Notes under the pieces: generated by a model
Database searches by the model: none
What the model was told of the DNA's origin: nothing
Seen by the model: the letters and a program-made list of their open reading frames with translations, nothing else
Shown: positions 59,098-64,000 of the stretch, in pieces
Numbering within the stretch: the first letter of the stretch is position 1
Layout: the number at the start of each line of letters is the position of its first letter
Assembly (NCBI GenBank): GCA_017622555.1
Contig: JAGAQV010000015.1
Location: 26,486-90,485, forward strand
Direction of reading: 5' to 3'
From: Clostridia bacterium
GTDB lineage: Bacteria > Bacillota > Clostridia > Oscillospirales > Acutalibacteraceae
DNA length: 64,000 nucleotides
Made by a program: the position numbers and the translations under genes

Positions 59098-59598
59098 CTA
59101 TTTCATTGTTTTTGCAACTTGGATTAATGCCTGGCGGCTTTCGGGGGATAAGTTTACCGCAGTTGCAAGTAATTCCCTTATATCTTCGGGCATATCGGCG
59201 CTGATGGGAATGTTGCCGCCGTTTTCAACGATTTGTAAAAGTGCATTTATTTGTTCAGGGGGATAGGGCATTAACGCTTTGGCTAATTTGTTGATTTCAT
59301 TTACTGATTTATTATCGGGTGCAGTATGGTTGTGGATTTCTTTGTTATTCATATTGAATATGAGCAAAGTTCTTGAGTTTGAATTATGATGTATTTGTTT
59401 TTCTTCATCCATAATGAAAGAAGGGTCGACTTGAAGAGCATGGGCCAACAATAGAATTTTATCGCGTCGCATATTGGCAATATCGCCGCTTTCCCATCTT
59501 GAAACAGTTGCTTCGCTTACTCCGGTTTTCTTAGCAACTTCAAGCATAGTCAAATCTAATTCGATGCGGCGGGCCTTAAGTTTTTGATGAATATTCAT
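59098..59598 (-). CDS. ImmR-like XRE repressor
   Basis: 166 residues: HTH (MLEVAKKTGVSEATVSRWESGD), linker, and a C-terminal helical region (PEDIRELLATAVNLSPESRQALIQVAK) as in ICE/phage ImmR-type repressors. Paired with the adjacent ImmA-like gene; operators lie in its upstream region. Confidence 0.85.
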   Translation of the reverse strand: MNIHQKLKARRIELDLTMLEVAKKTGVSEATVSRWESGDIANMRRDKILLLAHALQVDPSFIMDEEKQIHHNSNSRTLLIFNMNNKEIHNHTAPDNKSVNEINKLAKALMPYPPEQINALLQIVENGGNIPISADMPEDIRELLATAVNLSPESRQALIQVAKTMK

Positions 59599-59657
59599 AT
59601 AGATACCTCGTTGATAATACTGATAAATGTTATATCACGATTTCAGTATAATACATG

Positions 59658-59760
59658 ACTTGCAAAAAAGCAAGTGAAAAATATTTTTTTCAAAAAAACT
59701 TGCGAAAAAGTATTGACAATGAAAAAAATGTGTGGTATATTCAACTTACGGGAACGCAAG
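59658..59760. promoter_or_regulatory. Divergent promoter/operator region of the element
   Basis: Rightward promoter TTGACA (59713-59718), 17 bp, TATATT (59736-59741). Operators: perfect 18-bp palindrome ACTTGCAAAAAAGCAAGT (59658-59675), half-site ACTTGCG (59698-59704), and ACTTACGGGAACGCAAG (59744-59760) over the start site. A leftward promoter with TATACT overlaps the first palindrome. Confidence 0.8.
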
Positions 59761-59778
59761 AAAATGGAGGTGAAAAGA

Positions 59779-59985
59779 ATGTTTAATCAAAATCTACTTA
59801 AAGCTAAGCTTGTAGAAAAGGGTATATCGGTAATACAATTATGTAATGATTTGGGGATATGTGAAGCTACATTTTATCGGAAATTAATACGAAATGGTGA
59901 CTTCTCACGTTTCGAAATTAAATGTATTACTGAAACATTAGGATTAAGTGAAGAAGAACGCGATAAAATTTTTTTTGCTGCATAA
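59779..59985 (+). CDS. Small HTH protein (Cro/excisionase-like)
   Basis: 68 residues with an HTH (VIQLCNDLGICEATFYRKLIRNG). Start at ATG after GGAGGTG. First rightward gene; likely Cro- or Xis-like regulator. Confidence 0.7.
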   Translation: MFNQNLLKAKLVEKGISVIQLCNDLGICEATFYRKLIRNGDFSRFEIKCITETLGLSEEERDKIFFAA

Positions 59986-60002
59986 CTTACGGAAACGCAA
60001 GT
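59985..60002. promoter_or_regulatory. Additional ImmR-type operator
   Basis: ACTTACGGAAACGCAAGT, near-copy of the site at 59744, overlapping the stop of the HTH gene; a half-site CGCAAGT recurs at 60326-60332. Confidence 0.65.
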
Positions 60003-60018
60003 TATCCTATCTAATAAA

Positions 60019-60240
60019 ATCGCTTGTTGCGTCAAGCGATTAGATTAGGGCAGTTGCTCGATACGAAAAGTTCAGGCATTGAGGCGCTATGGCTTGCATT
60101 CCTCGCCTGCCAACACGCAAATTGTTTTAACTTTTCGACAGTGCGTAACTACTGACGGAGTACCCTGACAACACTGTCATTCCCATGGTGAGGAAAGCTC
60201 GAGGCAGGGGCGCAACATTTTAGAGTCGTAAAATATAGGT
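60019..60240 (+). ncRNA. Candidate structured RNA or origin region
   Basis: No gene between 59986 and 60395. Hairpins: AATCGCTTG/CAAGCGATT; CGAAAAGTT/AACTTTTCG enclosing CAGGC.GAGG/CCTCGCCTG; GACAGTG/CACTGTC. Then a conserved-looking single strand GTGAGGAAAGCTCGAGGCAG. The nesting and GC content stand out from the AT-rich surroundings. It could be a regulatory RNA or the element's replication origin. No known RNA family recognised. Confidence 0.45.
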
Positions 60241-60395
60241 ATTAATTGCATTAATACAATTACGATTTCTAACATAATGCATCATCCCCTTTCTTATTTC
60301 AGGATGGTTTTATTATAAACCAATTCGCAAGTAAAAGCAACGATTTTGCAAAAAAAGTTGCAAAAATATATTTTTTTGAAAAGTAGGTGAAAACT

Positions 60396-60644
60396 ATGCC
60401 GAAAGGAAAACAAAGATTCAGAAACCGACTTTTTATTTTGCGAAAATGTGCGACGTTGTCACAGGACGAGGTTTGTGAGAGTGTGGGTGTTACGAAAAGA
60501 ACACTTTACAATTACGAGCATTGCATTCTTCCGATACCGTCGGACAAACTGATGGCGTTTGCTCGGCTTTATAGGTGCAGTACAGACCATATTTTATATT
60601 TTGATGATGAAAAGGCGGTTGGGAATGAAACAGGTAATAAGTAA
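60396..60644 (+). CDS. XRE-family HTH protein
   Basis: 82 residues: LSQDEVCESVGVTKRTLYNYEHC is a clear HTH of the Cro/CI family. ATG after GTAGGTG. Second rightward regulator of the element. Confidence 0.75.
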   Translation: MPKGKQRFRNRLFILRKCATLSQDEVCESVGVTKRTLYNYEHCILPIPSDKLMAFARLYRCSTDHILYFDDEKAVGNETGNK

Positions 60645-60759
60645 AGACGGCAGAGTAGTTTGTGTTACTACTGCCCCATATAACAAGCAAACGGTAGCGG
60701 CTTTAAAGAAAGCCGGATATAAAGTTCGGGAGGTGCAGGATGGAAAAACAGAAAATTGA
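60625..60759 (+). CDS. Small hypothetical protein
   Basis: 44 residues (MKQVISKDGRVVCVTTAPYNKQTVAALKKAGYKVREVQ...), overlaps the upstream gene by 20 nt. Alpha/beta microprotein; not recognised. Confidence 0.5.
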   Translation: MKQVISKDGRVVCVTTAPYNKQTVAALKKAGYKVREVQDGKTEN

Positions 60760-60922
60760 AGCGGTGATGCAGGCGGCGAGTGAGCTTAACTTTCAGGAAT
60801 GGCTTAAGGTGTCTCGAGCAATAACTAAGACGTTTGAAGAAAAGGAAGAACGTAACCGTTCACAGCTTAAGCTTAGCGGTACTGACCGTATTAAGTATTA
60901 CTTTAATATCCCCGGGTTATAG
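60740..60922 (+). CDS. Small helical protein
   Basis: 60 residues, helical and charged; start after GGGAGGTGCAGG, overlapping the upstream gene. Not recognised. Confidence 0.5.
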   Translation: MEKQKIEAVMQAASELNFQEWLKVSRAITKTFEEKEERNRSQLKLSGTDRIKYYFNIPGL

Positions 60923-60966
60923 GACAAAATGCGATTTTAATATTTTAGAAAGGGAAGGTGATTATT

Positions 60967-61188
60967 GTGGCAAAGGGCCAACCGATAACTGTTGTCGGAT
61001 ATTTGGTTATATCTGAGGATAATATAAAACCCCTGACCGAATTAACGGCAGAGGAAGAAAAACAATGGGCCGAACGGCGCGATGCACGATTTAAAAGCGT
61101 AATGACGGATTATTACCGTCAGCATCCCGATGAATTTGAGTTATTGGAGGATGCCCCGCCGGATGCCAAAGTTGATTTTTACATATAA
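60967..61188 (+). CDS. Small acidic protein
   Basis: 73 residues from a GTG after AGGGAAGG; ends in an acidic, proline-containing tail. Not recognised. A GCGCCTT/AAGGCGC hairpin follows. Confidence 0.5.
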   Translation: MAKGQPITVVGYLVISEDNIKPLTELTAEEEKQWAERRDARFKSVMTDYYRQHPDEFELLEDAPPDAKVDFYI

Positions 61189-61268
61189 AAAACGCGCCTT
61201 CGAAGCGGCTAACTTCAAAAGGCGCAAAGCAAAATGATTTACCTATATTATAAACGAAAGAAGTGTAA

Positions 61269-61553
61269 ATGTCAATGGATAATTACATAACTATTTCCGG
61301 TGCGCCGTTATGGGTGTGTTTGGGACTTATCGCAGTAATATTTATATGTTTAATAATTCTTGGGCGTTCCTACATTAAAGAATGCAGGGAGAATCAGTAT
61401 TATAAAGACAAGTGTCACAGGCTATGCCGTGAACTGAGCATTTGTCAATTGGAAGCTATGAGTCAGGATGTAAGGGTTGGGCAACTCCCTCCGTCACGGA
61501 CAAGCCGTGACACCTCCCTCAATGATGGAGGCTTTGAAAGGAAAGTGATATAA
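61269..61553 (+). CDS. Small membrane protein
   Basis: 94 residues with one membrane helix (ISGAPLWVCLGLIAVIFICLIILG) and a charged tail; possible start also at 61275. The C-terminal 20 residues come from an inserted hairpin-forming repeat. Spanin/lysis-like shape, but no partner seen. Confidence 0.5.
   Translation: MSMDNYITISGAPLWVCLGLIAVIFICLIILGRSYIKECRENQYYKDKCHRLCRELSICQLEAMSQDVRVGQLPPSRTSRDTSLNDGGFERKVI
61477..61530. repeat. Dispersed hairpin repeat at the end of the membrane protein gene
   Basis: GTCACGG-ACAAG-CCGTGAC and CCTCC...GGAGG hairpins within GCAACTCCCTCCGTCACGG; GC-rich and palindromic, of the type scattered in many gut Clostridia genomes. It supplies the C-terminal codons of the gene it lies in. 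Confidence 0.45.
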
Positions 61554-61964
61554 ATGCCGATAGAGGTTAAGAACAAATGTGTTATATGTGGCGACAGGGA
61601 TGCCGAAAATTACGTTTGGTGTGATATGCGCCACGACTTTATATGTTTTAACTGTCACAGCAAGTGTGAGCATTACGACGGCAACTGTTTTATGAAGAAC
61701 GCTGACTGCAAGCTGAAGCATAACACCGACAACCGTCAAATATTCGTTTTCACTGCAAACAGTGAAGAGGTTGCCGGCACACGTTTAACGTATAAAAATT
61801 ACACGCTTGAGCAACTGAACGCACGCTGGGAAGCAATACATAAGAGTTATCTTGCATCAAATGATGCAACACACCGTGCGGCGTATAGGGTACACTTAGC
61901 GGCAATATATCTTGAAATACAGGATAAGCAGAGCGCTTACGTGTGTATTCATAATCCAAACTAA
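61554..61964 (+). CDS. Cysteine-rich hypothetical protein
   Basis: 136 residues; N-terminal treble-clef-like cysteines (CVICGD, CDMRHDFICFNCHSKC) and a helical C-terminus. Probable zinc-binding protein. Followed by a GGACTGGCG-GAAA-CGTCAGTCC hairpin at 61972-61993. Confidence 0.55.
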   Translation: MPIEVKNKCVICGDRDAENYVWCDMRHDFICFNCHSKCEHYDGNCFMKNADCKLKHNTDNRQIFVFTANSEEVAGTRLTYKNYTLEQLNARWEAIHKSYLASNDATHRAAYRVHLAAIYLEIQDKQSAYVCIHNPN

Positions 61965-62146
61965 ATTTAACGGACTGGCGGAAACGTCAGTCCAAAATGT
62001 TCTTTGAAAAGCGGGTTGTGTTTTAATTTTTTAAAGAGCTGAAAACGGCTCTTATTCGGCCTTGTAATCTATGTTATTAATTCGGCCACAAAATATTCAC
62101 GAGACCGCAAAAATAAAGAAAACTGTAAAAAGGAAAGCAAAGTGAA

Positions 62147-62584
62147 ATGATGAGTGAAAATAATACAAATATAAACACAGTGCAAAAGTCACAGTCGACG
62201 TCAGGTCAAGTCAAGGAAAAGCTTCTGCAGCACATAAAACAATATTCGTTTTATGTCGTGAACGATTATGTTCGCGAAATAATTGAAATAGACTGTTTTG
62301 ATGAAGCGGACAAGTATTTTGCCGAAACAATTGCAAATATTATCACCGAGGTGTTAATTCTTCCCGATGATGCGCCTGTAAGGATTTCAGGTTATAACCT
62401 TTCAGCCAAGACTGTTGCGCTGATATTTTTAGATATCAGATATGAGCACGTGGCAGGTGTGATACAACGCTTCAGGGAAGCCAATTACAAAATTAAGCAT
62501 ATAAAAACATACCTTCGTACCGCGCTTTATAATTCATTTTTTGAATTTGAAGCCAGGGAAGAAAATTTGGTTAACAGTTGTTAA
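62147..62584 (+). CDS. Hypothetical protein with replication-initiator-like C-terminus
   Basis: 145 residues, helical; the C-terminal KIKHIKTYLRTALYNSFFE pattern resembles the last helices of RepA/DUF6017-type initiators. No DNA-binding domain otherwise recognised. Lies just before the Rep-like gene. Confidence 0.45.
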   Translation: MMSENNTNINTVQKSQSTSGQVKEKLLQHIKQYSFYVVNDYVREIIEIDCFDEADKYFAETIANIITEVLILPDDAPVRISGYNLSAKTVALIFLDIRYEHVAGVIQRFREANYKIKHIKTYLRTALYNSFFEFEAREENLVNSC

Positions 62585-62596
62585 AGGCGGTAGGGT

Positions 62597-63472
62597 ATGG
62601 AAAGAGAAAAGAAAATAATATCGGGCCCGCTTTTAGAGGTTGATTTCTTTCCCGTGTGGGCCGATGGGCGACGGATGCCCTCAAGGGCACCGAAGGAAAA
62701 GCGGTCAACTGCTGCGCAACAAAAGTATAACGATACACAAATGCGCAAAAAGGCGATAAGAGATATTAACGCTAATTTCGATAGCGGCGATATTTTTATG
62801 TGCCCCACATACGAACAAAGCAAGGCGCCGCAAAGCTATGAGGAAGCGCTGAAGGATTCGGACAATTACCTGCGCCGAATCAAGCGCAGACGTGAGAACG
62901 AACTGAAGCGAGTTAATAAGCTTTTGGCGGCGGGAAGCCAGGACAGGCGGCTATTAAGTGCCAAAAAGAAGCTTGAAGCCCCGTTTAAGTATTACTATTC
63001 GATAGAAGAGGTTAAATATAAAACGGGCCGATATGCCGGACGGAGTAACTGGCATTTTCACATGTTTGTAACGGGTGGGCTTGCCCGTGAAGATTATGAA
63101 GACTGTTGGCCGAACGGCGTAAGAGTAAATGCTGACCGTTTTCAGCCCGAAAGGTTCGGACCTGAAGCAGCGGCACGGTACTTTACTAAGGATGCGCAAG
63201 GTCGCCGAAGAATTAAGCACAGTCGCAACCTTCAGAAGCCTGAAACAAAGGTTAAGGATGCCACATTTACACGAAGGGGGGTTGAGCTACTCGCCAAGCG
63301 CCGTGCTGATGACGCGGCGTATTGGGAAAAACGTTATAAGGGGTATAAGTTTATTCGAACGTTCCCGCGTTATAACGAATATAACGGGCATTGGTATCTG
63401 AGTGTGATTATGTACCGAAGCGACCAAGCCGTTTTACCCGAGTGGAAGGTGGGTGATTGGCTGACGGAATAG
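62597..63472 (+). CDS. rep: Putative HUH-type replication protein
   Basis: 291 residues, basic. The centre has YYSIEEVKYKTGRYAGRSNWHFHMFVTGG with a HxH pair in a hydrophobic strand and later EAAARYFTKD with a Tyr, the order of HUH endonucleases. Could be the rolling-circle initiator or relaxase of the element. The match is partial. Confidence 0.45.
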   Translation: MEREKKIISGPLLEVDFFPVWADGRRMPSRAPKEKRSTAAQQKYNDTQMRKKAIRDINANFDSGDIFMCPTYEQSKAPQSYEEALKDSDNYLRRIKRRRENELKRVNKLLAAGSQDRRLLSAKKKLEAPFKYYYSIEEVKYKTGRYAGRSNWHFHMFVTGGLAREDYEDCWPNGVRVNADRFQPERFGPEAAARYFTKDAQGRRRIKHSRNLQKPETKVKDATFTRRGVELLAKRRADDAAYWEKRYKGYKFIRTFPRYNEYNGHWYLSVIMYRSDQAVLPEWKVGDWLTE

Positions 63473-63535
63473 ATTTATTGCACGAATTTTAAAGTAATTT
63501 AATAAGTTTTAAAGTAATAAAAGGAGCAAAGTGAA

Positions 63536-64000
63536 ATGATAGTAAATATCAAAATCGAAAAGTTATTTCCCATCCTCAAAATCCAAGAAAAAACATTGGC
63601 GATGTGGAAGAATTAGCAAACAGCATTAAAGAAAGCGGTATTTTTCAAAATTTAACCGTTGTTGAAGGCGGCGCAGGTGTACCTGAAGGCGATAGCGGCT
63701 ATACCGTTATTATCGGTCACAGACGTTTAGCAGCTTCGAAATTAGCCGGTCTTACTGAACTACCGTGTGCAGTTGTTGAAATGGCCGAAAAGGAACAAAT
63801 TGCAACTATGCTGCTTGAGAATATGCAGCGTTCAGATCTTACTTTAGTTGAACAGGCGCAAGGTTTTCAGATGATGTTAGACCTTGGTGATACTCACGAA
63901 GAAATAGCGCAAAAGACCGGTTTTGCAGTTTCTACCATTAAAAAGCGATTGAAAATCAATTTGCTTGATGCCGATTCGCTTAATAAGCGTGACGGTGATG
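63536..64000 (+). pseudogene. ParB-family partition protein, frameshifted, cut by window end
   Basis: From ATG 63536 the first 12 codons (VNIKIEKLF) fit a ParB start, but the frame then shifts at the CCC run 63569-63571; the next frame gives HPQNPRKNIGDVEELANSI, GYTVIIGHRRLAASKLAG, ATMLLENMQRSDLTLVEQA and the HTH EEIAQKTGFAVSTIKKRLKIN. One C seems missing. Segregation protein of the element, or sequence error. Confidence 0.75.

Noticed and set aside
60134-60140. Second Spo0A box in the cotJC element
   Set aside because: TTCGACA here forms one arm of a hairpin stem and is far from a clear promoter; likely coincidental.

Overview
The window is chromosomal DNA from a low-GC, spore-forming Clostridia bacterium. 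The evidence is an AT-rich composition, AGGAGG-type ribosome sites, a cotJC/manganese-catalase spore-coat gene, a YbaK deacylase, a MATE transporter and an MmcQ/YjbR protein. No species can be named from the sequence alone. Two mobile elements occupy most of it.

1-8.6 kb is ordinary host DNA: mscL, an MGMT-type protein, a small DUF6897-like protein, ybaK, a MATE exporter, a frameshifted rhodanese lipoprotein, a CPBP protease, a flavin reductase-like protein, MmcQ/YjbR, a MerR/TipAS regulator, an ICMT-like methyltransferase and a P-loop kinase.

8.62-54.42 kb is a complete siphovirus-type prophage of about 45.8 kb. It is bounded by a 10-bp copy of the tRNA-Pro(UGG) 3' end on the left and by the intact tRNA on the right. 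Its layout is: leftward large serine integrase and CI-like repressor; rightward early operon (membrane 3D-domain protein, hypervariable DUF6273-like protein, DNA methyltransferases, resolvase, PAPS-reductase-like protein, SF2 helicase, family-B polymerase fused to an ERF annealase, YqaJ exonuclease, SSB-like protein, D5-type primase-helicase, small terminase). Next comes an accessory island (27.2-33.5 kb) wedged between small and large terminase. It holds a leftward operon of small orphan genes ending in an FtsK-like ATPase, two candidate twister ribozymes and a divergent HTH/resolvase pair. The late module follows: large terminase, portal, scaffold, capsid, connectors, tail (with a -1 frameshift signal and tape measure), baseplate/fibre, a diversity-generating retroelement (DGR), lysis.

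The most striking system is the DGR. Its template repeat (TR, 50796-50899), Avd and reverse transcriptase sit next to one target (tail protein, VR1 50201-50304). A second variable repeat (VR2, 12994-13097) lies 38 kb away inside an early-operon gene. VR2 differs from TR at 16 positions, all of them template adenines. Each VR is followed 23-25 nt later by a hairpin with the same GACA loop, and TR is not.

54.4-56.34 kb is host again: tRNA-Pro, a truncated tRNA copy, an ArsC/Spx-like protein, a nitroreductase, and the 3' part of cotJC. cotJC is interrupted by a second element that runs past the window end: serine recombinase, an orphan Spo0A DNA-binding-domain protein with a perfect 0A box in the shared intergenic region, an ImmR/ImmA-like switch (ImmA with an in-frame TAG), small orphan genes, a putative HUH replication protein and a ParB. 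This resembles the intervening elements that are excised from sporulation genes during development.
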